64,000 nucleotides of DNA from Paucilactobacillus suebicus DSM 5007 = KCTC 3549 (GTDB taxonomy: Bacteria; Bacillota; Bacilli; Lactobacillales; Lactobacillaceae). Shown here piece after piece: positions 24,810-35,618 of this stretch. The notes beneath the pieces are model-generated. The model saw only the letters and a program-made list of their open reading frames with translations. It was not told the origin of the DNA and made no database searches. Each line of letters begins with the position of its first letter. Position 1 is the stretch's first letter. The stretch spans positions 62,001 through 126,000 of the forward strand of contig NZ_AZGF01000002.1 of assembly GCF_001434475.1 (NCBI RefSeq). The letters run 5' to 3'. The translations under genes and the position numbers were made by a program.

Positions 24810-26108
24810 TCAATCATGTATAAACCCAATATACTCTCTCTTCATATTCAAACCATTTAACTGTCTAACAACATCTAATGCAATTTGTACAACAATTAGT
24901 AAACTTGTTCCTCCCAAACCAATTGATTGACTTAAATTCCAAATGTCACTTGCTAACAATGGAATCAAAGAAATAAATCCAAGGAAGACAGAACCAACTG
25001 TACTCAATCGCATTAAAACTCCAGCAACAAAGCTTTGAGTCCCCTTACCAGGCCAAACACCTGGAATGTAACTGCCTTGTTTTTGTAAGTTCTCTGACAG
25101 TTTTTCAGGATTGACCTGAACGAAAGCATAGAAGAATGTAAATACAACGATCAACAAGATATACAATGTTGTACCAGGTAACGTCTGCATATTAAATATA
25201 TCAGTCATTACTTGATACCAAGTATCTCCACTATGATTTTGCTGGAAAGCCATTAAGATAGTTTGCGGTGTTGATACAAACGAACCAGCAAAAATAACCG
25301 GAATAACACCAGACACGTTTATCTTCAAAGGAAGATAACTACTATCTGGGGCACTTGTCGTACGACGTGTGTATTGAATCGGAAGACGACGCTCAGCTTG
25401 CTGAACCCAGGTAACAAACGTCACAATTATCAAAAGTGCAACGACCACGACGGCGATAAAACCAATACCGATCCATAGCTCTTTACCAGAAGCACCAACA
25501 ATTTGATCTTGCCAAAGTTGTTTGATACCACTAGGCATCTGAGCAATGATACCTGCAAAGATAAGCATTGATACACCATTACCCAAACCACGTTCGGTAA
25601 TCATATCACCCATCCACGTCGCTAACATAGTTCCGGCAGTTAGAATTAAACCTATCATCAGATATGTTTGAATTCCTGGATTATTGACTAGTTTCAATGT
25701 GCTTAAAGCGTTAAAACCAGCTGTAATACCAATTGATTGGATAAACCCAAGAACAATTGTCAACCAACGTGTTGCTTGATTAAGCTTACGTCGACCAACA
25801 TCACCTTGTTTACTCCATTCAACGAACTTTGGAACGATGTCCATTTGCAAAAGTTGAACAACAATTTGAGCAGTGATATATGGTGAAACACCCATTGCAA
25901 ACAATGAATAGTTTTCAAGCCCACCACCACTAAATGTATTCAAAATTGATGCGAGCCCAGTAGATGCAACCTGCTGTAACGCAGCTGCATTTATACCTGG
26001 AACGGTGATATACGCACCAAGTCGGTACACAATTAGGACAAATAAAGTAAACAGAATCTTCTTACGAATCTCCGATACTTTAAATCCATTTTTGATAGTT
26101 GCAAACAT
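24810..26108 (-). CDS. secY: Protein translocase channel subunit SecY
   Basis: 432-residue integral membrane protein with ten expected membrane segments, forming the Sec export pore with SecE and SecG. The plug and TM2 region SGGGLENYSLFAMGVSPYITA and the cytoplasmic RRLPIQYTRR loop are typical. Its start overlaps the rplO stop by 1 bp, as is common in the spc operon. Confidence 0.97.
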   Translation of the reverse strand: MFATIKNGFKVSEIRKKILFTLFVLIVYRLGAYITVPGINAAALQQVASTGLASILNTFSGGGLENYSLFAMGVSPYITAQIVVQLLQMDIVPKFVEWSKQGDVGRRKLNQATRWLTIVLGFIQSIGITAGFNALSTLKLVNNPGIQTYLMIGLILTAGTMLATWMGDMITERGLGNGVSMLIFAGIIAQMPSGIKQLWQDQIVGASGKELWIGIGFIAVVVVALLIIVTFVTWVQQAERRLPIQYTRRTTSAPDSSYLPLKINVSGVIPVIFAGSFVSTPQTILMAFQQNHSGDTWYQVMTDIFNMQTLPGTTLYILLIVVFTFFYAFVQVNPEKLSENLQKQGSYIPGVWPGKGTQSFVAGVLMRLSTVGSVFLGFISLIPLLASDIWNLSQSIGLGGTSLLIVVQIALDVVRQLNGLNMKREYIGFIHD

Positions 26109-26542
26109 TAAATCACCTCAGTTTTACCACCTGCGGCCTCAATTGCTGAAACAGCAGAAGCAGAAAACTTAGCTGCTTTAACTGTTAACTTCTTAGTTAA
26201 CTTTCCATTACCAAGAATTTTGATGCCATTTTTTTCGTTCTTGATTACACCATTTTCAACTAGTAAAGCAGGTGTAACTTCAGTGCCCTCATCGAATTGA
26301 TCAAGGGTAGCTAAACTAACAATTGCGTATTCTTTACGACTGATGTTAGTGAATCCACGCTTTGGAATACGACGATAAAGTGGCATTTGGCCACCTTCAA
26401 AGCCTAAGCGTGTCTTGCTACGAGCCTTTTGACCTTTTTGACCACGACCTGATGTTTTACCGTTACCAGCTGAGGTACCACGACCACGACGAGCGCGAAC
26501 TCCACGTGATCCTTCTGCGGGTTGTAATTCATGTAACTTCAT
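26108..26542 (-). CDS. rplO: 50S ribosomal protein L15
   Basis: 144 residues starting at the ATG 26542 ([20 protein letters not shown]), 11 nt after AGGAGG. An in-frame GTG further upstream falls inside that site. It has the basic [18 protein letters not shown] segment that penetrates the 23S rRNA. Confidence 0.97.
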   Translation of the reverse strand: MKLHELQPAEGSRGVRARRGRGTSAGNGKTSGRGQKGQKARSKTRLGFEGGQMPLYRRIPKRGFTNISRKEYAIVSLATLDQFDEGTEVTPALLVENGVIKNEKNGIKILGNGKLTKKLTVKAAKFSASAVSAIEAAGGKTEVI

Positions 26543-26573
26543 TTGGGTCTGCACCTCCTTATTGATTAATTAA

Positions 26574-26756
26574 TTACTTAACTTCTTCAATCGAAACTAG
26601 GTGAGCAATTTTAAAAATTGCACCACGCGTAGCTTCGTTATCTGGTTTAATTACAGAGCTGTTCACACGACCTAATCCAAGTGCTTTTACAATAGCACGG
26701 TGAGCTGGAAGACGGTGAGCGGCGCTATGGATTAACGTAATTTTAACTTGTGCCAT
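26574..26756 (-). CDS. rpmD: 50S ribosomal protein L30
   Basis: 60 residues, the short bacterial L30 form, with [20 protein letters not shown]. Located between rpsE and rplO as expected. Confidence 0.97.
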   Translation of the reverse strand: MAQVKITLIHSAAHRLPAHRAIVKALGLGRVNSSVIKPDNEATRGAIFKIAHLVSIEEVK

Positions 26757-26768
26757 AAGACTGTCCTC

Positions 26769-27272
26769 CTATTTAGATAAGTGTTCGAGTGAAACACCAC
26801 GTAATGCTGAAACTTCATCAGCACTCTTCAATGCCTTCAAGCCTTCAAAAGTGGCACGAACAACATTGACAGGTGTGTTTGAGCCTAAACGCTTTGAAGT
26901 AACATCAGCAACACCAGCAAGTTCCATAACGGAACGAACAGCGCCACCGGCTGCAACTCCAGAACCTTCAACGGCTGGCTTTAACATAATACGGCCACCA
27001 CCGTAAACACCAACTACTTCATGTGGAAGTGTTGTGCCGACGATTGGTACTTCAATCAAGTTCTTTTTAGCCGCTTCTACAGCCTTACGAATTGCTTCTG
27101 GAACTTCTTGAGCTTTACCAGTGCCAAAACCAACGTGGCCCTTCTTGTCACCAACAATGACTAATGCAGCAAAACGTAGTCGACGACCACCTTTAACAAC
27201 TTTAGTAATTCGATTGATAGCAACCACGTTATCTTCAAGATCTAATTTTGATGGGTCAATAAATGATGCCAT
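26769..27272 (-). CDS. rpsE: 30S ribosomal protein S5
   Basis: 167 residues. It has the double-stranded RNA-binding N-domain ([18 protein letters not shown]) and the C-terminal domain with [14 protein letters not shown]-like segments. Involved in decoding accuracy at the mRNA entry. No unusual residue at the VVKGGR loop, where spectinomycin-resistance changes occur in other species. Confidence 0.98.
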   Translation of the reverse strand: MASFIDPSKLDLEDNVVAINRITKVVKGGRRLRFAALVIVGDKKGHVGFGTGKAQEVPEAIRKAVEAAKKNLIEVPIVGTTLPHEVVGVYGGGRIMLKPAVEGSGVAAGGAVRSVMELAGVADVTSKRLGSNTPVNVVRATFEGLKALKSADEVSALRGVSLEHLSK

Positions 27273-27294
27273 TACGGGTTATTCCTCCTTTTCT

Positions 27295-27648
27295 CTAGAA
27301 TTTAAGTCCGTTTTCACGAGCTGCTTCAGCTAAAGCCTGTACACGACCATGATACAGATAACCGCCACGATCAAATACAACTTCACTGACATTCTTTTCA
27401 GTACCACGTTTAGCGATCAATTCGCCAACCTTGGCTGCTTGTTCTGATTTATTTCCACTAACTTCTTTGTCAATTGTGGAGGCACTTGCGAGCGTCACAC
27501 CCTCTACATCATCAATTAATTGAGCGTAGATGTTTTTGTTAGAACGATAAACACTTAAGCGTGGGCGCTGAGCAGTACCAGAAATCTTTCCGCGAACGCG
27601 TGCATGACGACGTTGGCGTGTTTTATTCTTATCTGGTTTTGAAATCAC
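27295..27648 (-). CDS. rplR: 50S ribosomal protein L18
   Basis: 117 residues from the GTG at 27648, preceded by GAGGTGACT. The GTG three codons upstream overlaps that site and is unlikely. 5S rRNA-binding protein with [15 protein letters not shown] and the C-terminal [21 protein letters not shown]. Confidence 0.96.
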   Translation of the reverse strand: MISKPDKNKTRQRRHARVRGKISGTAQRPRLSVYRSNKNIYAQLIDDVEGVTLASASTIDKEVSGNKSEQAAKVGELIAKRGTEKNVSEVVFDRGGYLYHGRVQALAEAARENGLKF

Positions 27649-27685
27649 AATAGTCACCTCTTTGATTTATTTTAAAACATTAAAA

Positions 27686-28222
27686 CTACTTACCAGTCTT
27701 ACCTTCCAAACGACGAACATATTCATTTTCGTAACGAATACCTTTACCTTTGTAAGGTTCTGGTGAACGAACTGCACGTACTTCGGCAGCAAAGTCACCA
27801 ACTTCTTGCTTACTGATACCACTAATTTTAATAGTAGTGTTATCAGGAACTTCGAGCTTAAGACCTTCTGGAGTTTCGAATTCAACTGGATGTGAATAAC
27901 CAACAGTCAAAATCAACTTAGTACCTTTTAATTGTGCACGATATCCGACACCAACGAGCTTCAATGTTTTACCAAAGCCATTTACAACGCCTTCAACCAT
28001 GTTGTTAACATTGGCACGTGTAGTACCGTGCAATGCACGAGTCTTGTTGTTGTCGTCAGGACGATCAAACTTAACTACGTTACCTTCAACAGTCATTGTA
28101 ATAACTGAAGAAATAGCACGAGTTAATGAACCCTTAGGACCTTTAACTGTAACGTCATCACCATCGCGTGAAATTTCAACGCCTGCTGGCAAATCAATCT
28201 CTTTATAACCAATACGACTCAA
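27686..28222 (-). CDS. rplF: 50S ribosomal protein L6
   Basis: 178 residues from the TTG at 28222 (product [17 protein letters not shown]), 8 nt after GGAGG. The upstream GTG abuts the ribosome-binding site. Two alpha-beta repeats. The C-terminal [25 protein letters not shown] is typical. Located near the factor-binding site of the large subunit. Confidence 0.96.
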   Translation of the reverse strand: MSRIGYKEIDLPAGVEISRDGDDVTVKGPKGSLTRAISSVITMTVEGNVVKFDRPDDNNKTRALHGTTRANVNNMVEGVVNGFGKTLKLVGVGYRAQLKGTKLILTVGYSHPVEFETPEGLKLEVPDNTTIKISGISKQEVGDFAAEVRAVRSPEPYKGKGIRYENEYVRRLEGKTGK

Positions 28223-28252
28223 TTTGTGCACCTCCTAACTATTATTAATTAA

Positions 28253-28651
28253 TTACCAAACGTATGCGACTACTTCGCCGCCAATTTTCTTTGCTCGAGC
28301 TTCCTTATCGGTAACAACACCTTGAGAAGTCGAAATGATAGCAATTCCTAAGCCATTTAAAACCTTAGGAACGGCGTCAGCCTTAACGTATGAACGAAGA
28401 CCTGGCTTCGAAATACGCTTAAGCCCTGAAATAACCCGTTCGTTGTCCTTACCATACTTCAAGAACACACGAATGATGCCTTGCTTATCATCGTCAATAT
28501 ATTCAACATCGCGAACGAAACCTTCGCTTTTTAAGATTTCTGCGATGTCTTTCTTAATTTTAGATGCAGGTACTTCAACTGAATCGTGACGAACCATATT
28601 GGCGTTACGAATACGAGTCAGAAAGTCTGCAATTGGATCACTCATAGACAT
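28253..28651 (-). CDS. rpsH: 30S ribosomal protein S8
   Basis: 132 residues, beginning [18 protein letters not shown] and ending GEVVAYVW. Binds 16S rRNA helix 21, and in many bacteria represses the spc operon by binding rplE mRNA. Confidence 0.98.
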   Translation of the reverse strand: MSMSDPIADFLTRIRNANMVRHDSVEVPASKIKKDIAEILKSEGFVRDVEYIDDDKQGIIRVFLKYGKDNERVISGLKRISKPGLRSYVKADAVPKVLNGLGIAIISTSQGVVTDKEARAKKIGGEVVAYVW

Positions 28652-28683
28652 CGATGTTTATCCTCCTTTTGTCGGTTTGTTGT

Positions 28684-28869
28684 TTACCAGCTGGCCTTCT
28701 TCATACCAGGAATCTGGCCCTTATGTGCGAGTTCGCGTAAGCAAATCCGGCATAGATGGAACTTTTGATAAACAGAATGTGGACGTCCACAACGTTCACA
28801 ACGAGTGTAGTTTTGTGTTGAAAACTTAGCGGGACGCTTGTTTTTAGCAATTTGTGATTTTTTTGCCAA
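28684..28869 (-). CDS. rpsZ: 30S ribosomal protein S14, zinc-binding type Z
   Basis: 61 residues. CERC and CRIC provide the four zinc ligands, so this is the C+ short form. Firmicutes with this form sometimes carry a zinc-independent paralogue elsewhere (none in the window). Between rplE and rpsH. Confidence 0.97.
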   Translation of the reverse strand: MAKKSQIAKNKRPAKFSTQNYTRCERCGRPHSVYQKFHLCRICLRELAHKGQIPGMKKASW

Positions 28870-28887
28870 TTTGTGGAACCTCCTTAT

Positions 28888-29430
28888 TTATTTAGCAAAT
28901 GGCATTCCTAATTCTGCCAATAATTCGCGTGATTCTTCATCAGATTGAGCTGTTGTAACAATTACAATATCCAATCCACGAACACGGTTAACGTTATCGT
29001 AATCAATTTCTGGGAAAATCAATTGTTCACGAACACCAAGTGTATAGTTACCACGGCCATCAAAAGCTTTATTGCTGACACCATGGAAATCACGAACACG
29101 TGGGAGAGAAACATTGATTAACTTATCCAAAAAGTCATACATGCGTTCGCCACGGAGTGTAACCTTCGCACCGATTGACATGCCCTCACGAAGACGGAAA
29201 CCAGCGATTGATTTCTTAGCCTTTGTAACAAGTGGCTTCTGACCAGAAATTAATTCTAGTTCTGCTACTGCTTCGTCCAAGTTTTTTGCATTTGTGGTGG
29301 CATCGCCAACACCCATGTTCAAAACAATCTTATCGATTTTTGGAGTTTGCATTACAGATGTATAGTTGAACTTTTCGATTAATGAAGGTGTAATTTCATT
29401 AACGTATTTTTCCTTAAGACGGTTTACCAT
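28888..29430 (-). CDS. rplE: 50S ribosomal protein L5
   Basis: 180 residues, with [11 protein letters not shown] and the C-terminal [21 protein letters not shown]. Binds 5S rRNA and bridges to S13. The ATG has a GGAGG site. Confidence 0.98.
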   Translation of the reverse strand: MVNRLKEKYVNEITPSLIEKFNYTSVMQTPKIDKIVLNMGVGDATTNAKNLDEAVAELELISGQKPLVTKAKKSIAGFRLREGMSIGAKVTLRGERMYDFLDKLINVSLPRVRDFHGVSNKAFDGRGNYTLGVREQLIFPEIDYDNVNRVRGLDIVIVTTAQSDEESRELLAELGMPFAK

Positions 29431-29457
29431 GAAGTATTATTCCTCCTTCCTTAAAGA

Positions 29458-29766
29458 TTAGTCAATTGTTTTGCCTGACTTCTTAGCTACGCGAACCTTT
29501 TTGCCATCAACAACTTTAAACCCAACGCGTGTTGGTTCATTTGTTGAAGGATCGATAAGCATAACGTTTGAAGCTTGAATTGGCGCCTCAGTGTCAATAA
29601 CACCGCCTTGTGGATACTTGTTACTTGGCTTTTGGTGTTTCTTGATCATATTTACGCCTTCGACAACCACGCGGTTTTCCTTAGCAAGTGTACTTTGGAC
29701 AGTACCTTCCTTGCCTTTGTCCTTACCACTGATTACTCGAACTTTGTCACCAGTTTTTACGAACAT
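29458..29766 (-). CDS. rplX: 50S ribosomal protein L24
   Basis: 102 residues from the ATG at 29766 ([19 protein letters not shown]), the KOW motif at the N-terminus. An in-frame GTG four codons upstream overlaps the AGGAGGTG site. Early assembly protein. Confidence 0.97.
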   Translation of the reverse strand: MFVKTGDKVRVISGKDKGKEGTVQSTLAKENRVVVEGVNMIKKHQKPSNKYPQGGVIDTEAPIQASNVMLIDPSTNEPTRVGFKVVDGKKVRVAKKSGKTID

Positions 29767-29798
29767 GTTGATGTGCACCTCCTTATTAAATAGATGAA

Positions 29799-30167
29799 TT
29801 AAAGAACTTCTGGAGCTAATGAGACGATTCTCATGAAATCATCATCACGTAGTTCACGGGCGATTGGTCCAAAAATACGAGTTCCTTGTGGGCTCTTGTC
29901 ATCCTTAATAAGTACGGCAGCATTTTCGTCAAACTTGATGTAAGAACCATCGTTACGACGAAGTCCAGCTTTTGTACGGACGACGACAGCTTTAACAACG
30001 TCTCCCTTTTTGACAACGCCACCTGGTGTTGCTTGTTTTACAGTAGCAACAATAATGTCACCAATATTACCAGTCTTAACTCGTGAGCCACCCAAAATCT
30101 TAATTACTAAAATTTCACGGGCACCTGAGTTATCAGCGACCTTCAACCGACTTTCTTGTTGAATCAC
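29799..30167 (-). CDS. rplN: 50S ribosomal protein L14
   Basis: 122 residues, beginning [19 protein letters not shown] and ending [12 protein letters not shown]. Forms part of the intersubunit bridge next to L19. Normal length. Confidence 0.98.
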   Translation of the reverse strand: MIQQESRLKVADNSGAREILVIKILGGSRVKTGNIGDIIVATVKQATPGGVVKKGDVVKAVVVRTKAGLRRNDGSYIKFDENAAVLIKDDKSPQGTRIFGPIARELRDDDFMRIVSLAPEVL

Positions 30168-30219
30168 GGTTAATGTCCTCCTTCCATCTTCAAATCAGAA
30201 TACGAATTTAAGTGATGAT

Positions 30220-30486
30220 TTAGATAATAACAGCTTTTTCAACAATAGAAAGCAGACGGAAACGTTTTTTAGCAGACAATGGACGAGTTTCCATGATCCG
30301 TACTAAATCGCCGGTCTTAGCATCGTTATTTTCATCATGCGCATAATATTTCTTTGAGTACTTAACTCGCTTACCATACGAAGGGTCAGTCTTATAAGTA
30401 TCAACTTGAACAGTAATTGTCTTGTCCATTTTGTCTGAAACAACACGACCTTGGTATACCTTACGAGCATTACGATCTTCACTCAT
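30220..30486 (-). CDS. rpsQ: 30S ribosomal protein S17
   Basis: 88 residues, OB-fold with [18 protein letters not shown] and a C-terminal [19 protein letters not shown]. Primary 16S rRNA binder. Follows rpmC by 23 bp. Confidence 0.98.
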   Translation of the reverse strand: MSEDRNARKVYQGRVVSDKMDKTITVQVDTYKTDPSYGKRVKYSKKYYAHDENNDAKTGDLVRIMETRPLSAKKRFRLLSIVEKAVII

Positions 30487-30509
30487 GCGTTAATCCTCCT
30501 TTTCGTATT

Positions 30510-30716
30510 CTATTTGTTAATTTCTTGTTGCCGAAGAACTGTTTTCACCCGCGCAATGTCTTTGCGAACTTGCTTTAGACTTGCGGTATTTTCAAGTTGA
30601 CCAGTGGCCAATTGAAAACGTAAGTTGAACAATTGATCCTTCAGTTCTTTTTCTTTATTAAGCATTTCAGCAGTGGTTAATCCGTTCAATTCTTGAACAA
30701 AATCTTTACTTTTCAT
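30510..30716 (-). CDS. rpmC: 50S ribosomal protein L29
   Basis: 68 residues from the ATG at 30716 ([18 protein letters not shown]). The start four codons upstream lies in the GGTGGGCAA site. It overlaps the rplP end by 11 bp. Two-helix protein at the peptide exit, a docking point for trigger factor and SRP. Confidence 0.97.
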   Translation of the reverse strand: MKSKDFVQELNGLTTAEMLNKEKELKDQLFNLRFQLATGQLENTASLKQVRKDIARVKTVLRQQEINK

Positions 30717-31140
30717 CTGATTGCCCACCTACTTCCTCACGTTTTACGATCTTAACACGCATTGGTAACTTGTGGCCGGCTAAACGTAATGCTTCACGGG
30801 CAACTTCTTCAGAAACGCCACCTACTTCAAACATTACCTTACCGCGCTTAACAGGTGCTACCCAGCCTTCTGGTGTACCTTTCCCATTACCCATACGAAC
30901 TCCGACACCTTTGCTCGTATATGACTTGTGTGGGAAAATCTTAATCCAAAGCTTTCCACCACGCTTCATGTAACGGTTCATAGCAACACGAGCGGCTTCA
31001 ATCTGACGGTTTGAAACCCAGCTGGAGTCCAATGCTTGGATACCATAATCACCAAAGCTAACGGCTTTACCACCCTTAGCTTCACCACGCATGTGGCCAC
31101 GGTGAACACGACGGAACTTTACTCGTTTAGGTACTAGCAT
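30706..31140 (-). CDS. rplP: 50S ribosomal protein L16
   Basis: 144 residues, beginning [19 protein letters not shown] and with [19 protein letters not shown]. Positions the A-site tRNA acceptor end. The ATG sits 2 bp after the rpsC stop. Confidence 0.98.
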   Translation of the reverse strand: MLVPKRVKFRRVHRGHMRGEAKGGKAVSFGDYGIQALDSSWVSNRQIEAARVAMNRYMKRGGKLWIKIFPHKSYTSKGVGVRMGNGKGTPEGWVAPVKRGKVMFEVGGVSEEVAREALRLAGHKLPMRVKIVKREEVGGQSDEK

Positions 31141-31142
31141 GT

Positions 31143-31811
31143 TTATTTCCCTCCTTGCTCAGTAGCGTTCTTAGCGCCCTTCTTTTCTGGGAGAATTTCT
31201 CCACGATAAATCCAGGTCTTAACGCCCAAAGCACCATAAGTGGTGTGAGCTTCATCCCATGAATAATCAATATCTGCACGAAGTGTGTGCAAAGGAACTG
31301 TACCGTCAGCATAGGTTTCAACACGAGACATGTCGGCACCATTCAAACGGCCAGCAACTTGAGTCTTAACACCCTTAGCACCCGCACGCATTGCACGTTG
31401 CATTGCACCACGCATTGCACGACGGAAAGCTACACGAGCTTCAAGTTGACGAGCGATGCTTTCACCAACAAGGTGTGCATCAAGATCAGGCTTTTTGATT
31501 TCAACAATGTTAATGTGAACTCGTTTGCCTGTAAGACTGTTTAACTCTTTACGAAGTGCTTCAACTTCTGAACCACCCTTACCAATGACCATACCAGGCT
31601 TGGCAGTGTGAATTGAAACGTTCACGCGATTTGCTGCGCGTTCAATTTCAACGGTTGATACAGAGGCATCAGCAAGTCGTTTTGAAATATATTTACGGAT
31701 CCGTAAATCTTCATTCAAGAATGTAGCAAAATCTTTTTCAGCATACCACTTTGCTTGCCAATCGCGAATGACACCAACACGGAATCCTGTTGGATTAATC
31801 TTTTGACCCAC
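31143..31811 (-). CDS. rpsC: 30S ribosomal protein S3
   Basis: 222 residues. The KH domain ([18 protein letters not shown] near residue 75) and the C-terminal domain ([21 protein letters not shown]) are intact. It lines the mRNA entry channel with helicase-like function. Confidence 0.98.
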   Translation of the reverse strand: MGQKINPTGFRVGVIRDWQAKWYAEKDFATFLNEDLRIRKYISKRLADASVSTVEIERAANRVNVSIHTAKPGMVIGKGGSEVEALRKELNSLTGKRVHINIVEIKKPDLDAHLVGESIARQLEARVAFRRAMRGAMQRAMRAGAKGVKTQVAGRLNGADMSRVETYADGTVPLHTLRADIDYSWDEAHTTYGALGVKTWIYRGEILPEKKGAKNATEQGGK

Positions 31812-31823
31812 TAGTTATTCCTC

Positions 31824-32171
31824 CTACTTTTCTGATACAACCACTGTAATGTGACTTGTCCGTTTGTTAATTGGTGAAGCTGATCCCTTTGCACGGGGAC
31901 GGAAACGCTTAAGCGTAGGTCCTTCATTTGCAAATGTTTGGCTTACAACCAATGATTCACGATCTAAATCAAAATTGTTTTCAGCGTTTGCAACAGCAGA
32001 TTTTAAAACTTTTTCTACGTCTGAAGCTGCACCACGAGGGGTGAACTTTAGAATTGCTAAAGCTTCAGCAACGCTCTTGCCACGAATGGCATCTAGAACG
32101 AGTCGAACCTTGCGGGCCGATACACGAACAGTCTTAGCAGTTGCTTTAGCTGATGTAATCTCTTCTGCCAT
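31824..32171 (-). CDS. rplV: 50S ribosomal protein L22
   Basis: 115 residues. The beta-hairpin that lines the exit tunnel is in [22 protein letters not shown]. Normal length, with no change at the macrolide-related loop tip that I can recognise. Confidence 0.98.
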   Translation of the reverse strand: MAEEITSAKATAKTVRVSARKVRLVLDAIRGKSVAEALAILKFTPRGAASDVEKVLKSAVANAENNFDLDRESLVVSQTFANEGPTLKRFRPRAKGSASPINKRTSHITVVVSEK

Positions 32172-32184
32172 GATTCACCCTCCT

Positions 32185-32463
32185 TTATTTACCAGTTGTT
32201 TTATCGTCAGTACCATGACCATGGAACGTACGAGTTGGTACAAATTCGCCAAGCTTATGACCTACCATGTCTTCTTGAACGTAAACTGGAACATGCTTAC
32301 GACCATCATACACAGCAAACGTGTAACCTACAAAGCTAGGGAAAATTGTTGAACGACGTGACCAAGTTTTGATCACTGATTTTTTGTCTGAATCAGCTTG
32401 TGCTTCGACCTTTTTCAAAAGGTGAGCATCAGCGAAAGGTCCTTTTTTCAAACTACGACCCAT
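32185..32463 (-). CDS. rpsS: 30S ribosomal protein S19
   Basis: 92 residues, beginning [19 protein letters not shown] and with [18 protein letters not shown]. Small-subunit head, binds with S13. Confidence 0.98.
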   Translation of the reverse strand: MGRSLKKGPFADAHLLKKVEAQADSDKKSVIKTWSRRSTIFPSFVGYTFAVYDGRKHVPVYVQEDMVGHKLGEFVPTRTFHGHGTDDKTTGK

Positions 32464-32500
32464 TATGTGTTACCTCCTCTCGGATTCTACCGTTAACTAA

Positions 32501-33346
32501 TTAGCGAGTATGTGGTCCACGCTTGCGACCACGAACAATAAACTTGCTTGAACGTGCCTTGTGTGAACGTGTTTTCTTACCAACAGTCTTCTTACCCCAT
32601 GGAGATAGAGGTGATGGCAGACCGACTGGAGCTTTACCTTCACCACCACCATGAGGGTGATCGTTAGGGTTCATAACAGATCCACGAACGTGTGGGCGTT
32701 GACCAGAGTAACGCTTGCGACCAGCTTTACCAACATTAATTAACTCATGTTGTTCATTACCAACTGTACCGATAGATGCACGGCAAGTTGAAAGAACCAT
32801 TCGAACTTCACCTGAAGCAAGACGAACAAGAACATACTTGTCTTCCTTACCAAGGATTTGTGCTGAAACACCAGCGGAACGGGCCAATTGGCCACCCTTA
32901 CCTGGCTTTAATTCAATGTTGTGGATGATAGTACCAACAGGGATGTTTGATAATGGAAGAGCATTACCTACCTTAATATCAACATCTGGGCCTGATTGTA
33001 CTTGAGTACCAACAGTTAAACCCTTTGGAGCAATGATATATGATTTAGTACCATCAGCATATCCAAGTAAAGCGATATTTGCTGTACGGTTTGGATCATA
33101 TTCAATTGCTTTAACAGTTGCTGGAACATCATCTTTGATACGCTTGAAATCAATAATACGATATTGACGCTTTGTACCACCGCCACGGTGACGAACAGTA
33201 ATATGTCCGTAACTATTACGGCCGGCCGTGTGACTTAGCGGAGCAAGTAATGACTTTTCTGGAGTAGTTTTAGTAATCTCTTCAAAGTCAGAACCAGTCA
33301 TGTTACGACGACCGTTAGTGGTTGGTTTGTATTTCCGAATTCCCAC
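32501..33346 (-). CDS. rplB: 50S ribosomal protein L2
   Basis: 281 residues. [15 protein letters not shown] at the start, [15 protein letters not shown], and the C-terminal [19 protein letters not shown] with the conserved histidine near the peptidyl transferase centre. Normal length. Confidence 0.98.
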   Translation of the reverse strand: MGIRKYKPTTNGRRNMTGSDFEEITKTTPEKSLLAPLSHTAGRNSYGHITVRHRGGGTKRQYRIIDFKRIKDDVPATVKAIEYDPNRTANIALLGYADGTKSYIIAPKGLTVGTQVQSGPDVDIKVGNALPLSNIPVGTIIHNIELKPGKGGQLARSAGVSAQILGKEDKYVLVRLASGEVRMVLSTCRASIGTVGNEQHELINVGKAGRKRYSGQRPHVRGSVMNPNDHPHGGGEGKAPVGLPSPLSPWGKKTVGKKTRSHKARSSKFIVRGRKRGPHTR

Positions 33347-33375
33347 TTTATTTTCCTCCTATTCTAGATTTTTAA

Positions 33376-33663
33376 TTATTCTTCGTTGAATAATTTAATT
33401 TCATTTGAATCGGCAGATAAAGTGACAATAGCCTTACGACGCTTCTTAGTGTAGCCAGCGTAACGGCCTTGACGCTTCAACTTACCTTTAACATTCATAA
33501 TATTAACTTTAACTACCTTAACATCGAAGATTTCTTCGATAGCTTTCTTAACTTGAGTCTTGGTAGCTCGTACATCAACATCAAATGCATAACGCTTGTC
33601 ATCCATGAATGCCATCGTTGCTTCTGTGACAACTGGACGTAAAATAATATCGCGTGCTTCCAT
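33376..33663 (-). CDS. rplW: 50S ribosomal protein L23
   Basis: 95 residues. Exit-tunnel docking protein with [18 protein letters not shown] and the [26 protein letters not shown] segment. Its ATG overlaps the rplD stop by 1 bp. Confidence 0.97.
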   Translation of the reverse strand: MEARDIILRPVVTEATMAFMDDKRYAFDVDVRATKTQVKKAIEEIFDVKVVKVNIMNVKGKLKRQGRYAGYTKKRRKAIVTLSADSNEIKLFNEE

Positions 33664-34289
33664 TATGCGAGCACCTCCTCTACTTGAGAAAGAGCTGATT
33701 GAGTAATTACTAACTTGTCGTTATTAACTACATCTAAAATATTAACATTTGCAGCATTTGTAACAGTTACATTAGCAATGTTACGAGCTGACAAAGCAAC
33801 ATTTTCATTATCTTTATCAAGAACTAATAAAGTCTTTTCTGCAACTTTTAAGTTTGCCAAGACAGCAGTGAACTCTTTTGTCTTTGGTTTGTCAAAGCTG
33901 ATTGAATCAACAACGACAAGTTTGTCATCAGCAACCTTCTCTGACAAAGCAGACTTGATTGCTAATTGACGTACCTTACGGGGTAATTTGAAACTGTATG
34001 AACGTGGTGTAGGTCCAAATACAATTCCACCGCCACGCCATTGTGGTGACCGAATTGATCCTTGACGTGCACGACCAGTTCCCTTTTGACGCCATGGCTT
34101 CTTACCACCACCGCTAACTGCACTACGATTCTTAACGGCATGTGTACCTTGACGTAATGATGCACGTTGACGTAAAACCGCATCATAAATGGCATTTTGG
34201 TTTGGTTCAATACCAAAAACATCGGCATTTAAATCAACCGTGCCATTTTGGCTTCCATCTTGTTTATATAATGCAACGCTTGTTGTCAT
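33663..34289 (-). CDS. rplD: 50S ribosomal protein L4
   Basis: 208 residues. The tunnel loop is in [32 protein letters not shown] (about 57-90). In other bacteria L4 autoregulates the S10 operon. The leader at 35341-35480 is the place to look for that here. Confidence 0.98.
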   Translation of the reverse strand: MTTSVALYKQDGSQNGTVDLNADVFGIEPNQNAIYDAVLRQRASLRQGTHAVKNRSAVSGGGKKPWRQKGTGRARQGSIRSPQWRGGGIVFGPTPRSYSFKLPRKVRQLAIKSALSEKVADDKLVVVDSISFDKPKTKEFTAVLANLKVAEKTLLVLDKDNENVALSARNIANVTVTNAANVNILDVVNNDKLVITQSALSQVEEVLA

Positions 34290-34307
34290 TACCTAGTTCC
34301 TCCCTTC

Positions 34308-34973
34308 CTATTGTTTGTTTTTTTGCTTGCTAAGGTTTTTCTTAGTATTAGCTTTTACAGAATTTTTAATGGTAACAAATGACTTGTTAGCACCTGGAAC
34401 ATTACCTTTAATCAACAAAACGTTGTTATCAGTATCAACACGAACGATCTTCAAGCTTTGCATTGTACGAGTGTTGTTACCCATACGTCCTGGTAATTTC
34501 TTACCCTTGAAAACACGGTTAATAATTGAACCAAGTGAACCAGGACGACGATGGTAACGAGAACCGTGAGCCATAGGTCCACGTTGTTGTCCATCCTTAT
34601 GGATATTACCCTGATATCCGTGTCCTTTTGTTGTTCCTGTGACGTCGACAGCTTCACCAGCTGCAAAAAGATCAACTTTAATTTCGTCGCCAACCTTAAC
34701 GTCGTCTCCTAATTGCGCATCTCTAATTTCACTGATGAAGCGCTTAGGAGTAGTATTTGCTTTTGCTACATGACCTTGTTCGGGCTTGTTGCTGAGCACT
34801 TCACGCTTGTCATCGAAGCCAAGTTGAACGGCAGTATAGCCGTCATTTTCAACAGTCTTGACTTGAAGAACAATGTTAGGAGTTACTTCAACTACAGTGA
34901 CTGGTACTAATTCACCTGATTCAGTGAATACTTGAGTCATCCCTACTTTTTTACCTAAGATTCCTTTGGTCAT
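34308..34973 (-). CDS. rplC: 50S ribosomal protein L3
   Basis: 221 residues. It has [16 protein letters not shown] at the start and the extension [16 protein letters not shown] reaching the peptidyl transferase centre. Slightly longer than the minimal form because of a Lys/Asn-rich tail. Confidence 0.98.
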   Translation of the reverse strand: MTKGILGKKVGMTQVFTESGELVPVTVVEVTPNIVLQVKTVENDGYTAVQLGFDDKREVLSNKPEQGHVAKANTTPKRFISEIRDAQLGDDVKVGDEIKVDLFAAGEAVDVTGTTKGHGYQGNIHKDGQQRGPMAHGSRYHRRPGSLGSIINRVFKGKKLPGRMGNNTRTMQSLKIVRVDTDNNVLLIKGNVPGANKSFVTIKNSVKANTKKNLSKQKNKQ

Positions 34974-35007
34974 GAGTACACCTCCAATATGTTGTAATAA
35001 TTATTTA

Positions 35008-35316
35008 CTAAAGCTTAATTTCAATGTCGACACCACTAGGCAAGTCAAGTTTCATTAATGAATCAACTGTCTTTGGTGTTGGATCGATAATATCAATCAA
35101 ACGCTTGTGTGTCCGCATTTCGAATTGTTCACGTGAATCCTTGTGCTTATGTGGTGAACGAAGCACCGTGTACAAGGTACGTTCCGTTGGTAACGGAATT
35201 GGACCTGAAATTGATGCACCAGTACGCTTAGCAGTCTCAACAATCTTGTCAGCAGACTGATCTAATGTACGATGCTCGTAGGCCTTCAAACGAATACGAA
35301 TTTTTTGTTTTGCCAT
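35008..35316 (-). CDS. rpsJ: 30S ribosomal protein S10 (NusE)
   Basis: 102 residues. It has [29 protein letters not shown] and the loop region [30 protein letters not shown]. Functions in the 30S head and in antitermination with NusB. First gene of the S10 operon, with a long structured leader. Confidence 0.98.
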   Translation of the reverse strand: MAKQKIRIRLKAYEHRTLDQSADKIVETAKRTGASISGPIPLPTERTLYTVLRSPHKHKDSREQFEMRTHKRLIDIIDPTPKTVDSLMKLDLPSGVDIEIKL

Positions 35317-35340
35317 TATGTTCCCTCCTTCGTCAATATT

Positions 35341-35480
35341 TTAAATTTGACTAGCTCCGTGAAAATTACCGCCACATCCTGTGGCAAAGCGGCCGGGTGT
35401 GTCGCAACCTCTCACATCAACGCTGTATATACTTTTACCTGCCACAGGACATAGTTATACCCATGGAAAGCTCAAGCACT
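35341..35480 (-). promoter_or_regulatory. Structured leader of the S10 operon with alternative hairpins
   Basis: Minus-strand RNA can form GCCACA/TGTGGC as the plus strand 35371-35376/35380-35385 shows. The same bases (35378-35385) can also pair as 8 bp with 35441-35448 (CCTGTGGC/GCCACAGG). The two pairings exclude each other. Between them is GAGGTTGCGACACACCCGG, which looks like a conserved r-protein leader core. The 302-bp spacer 35317-35618 also holds the promoter 35486-35514 and the fusA terminator. Confidence 0.55.
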
Positions 35481-35485
35481 TATAT

Positions 35486-35514
35486 ATATTACTAGACATT
35501 CCCTACAAACACAA
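35486..35514 (-). promoter_or_regulatory. Candidate promoter of the S10-spc-alpha superoperon
   Basis: Minus-strand TTGTGT (35509-35514), 17-bp spacer, TAATAT (35486-35491). It gives a leader of roughly 160 nt before the rpsJ ATG. Confidence 0.45.
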
Positions 35515-35557
35515 GGACTTTTCGCAATTTTTTATTATTCAATTCTTTTCTACTATT

Positions 35558-35599
35558 AAAAAAACTCGATTCCGCAAATTACAAATTTGCAAAATCGAG
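35558..35599 (-). terminator. Terminator after fusA
   Basis: Arms 35593-35599/35565-35571 (CTCGATT/AATCGAG) and an inner GCAAATT/AATTTGC helix, followed on the minus strand by seven T (35564-35558). Separates the str operon from the S10 operon. Confidence 0.85.
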
Positions 35600-35618
35600 T
35601 TTAAATTTGGTGAATCAA

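Noticed and set aside
30510-34973. Numerous 60-100 aa plus-strand frames in the ribosomal cluster
   Set aside because: They mirror conserved ribosomal genes, lack ribosome-binding sites and show no recognisable motifs.
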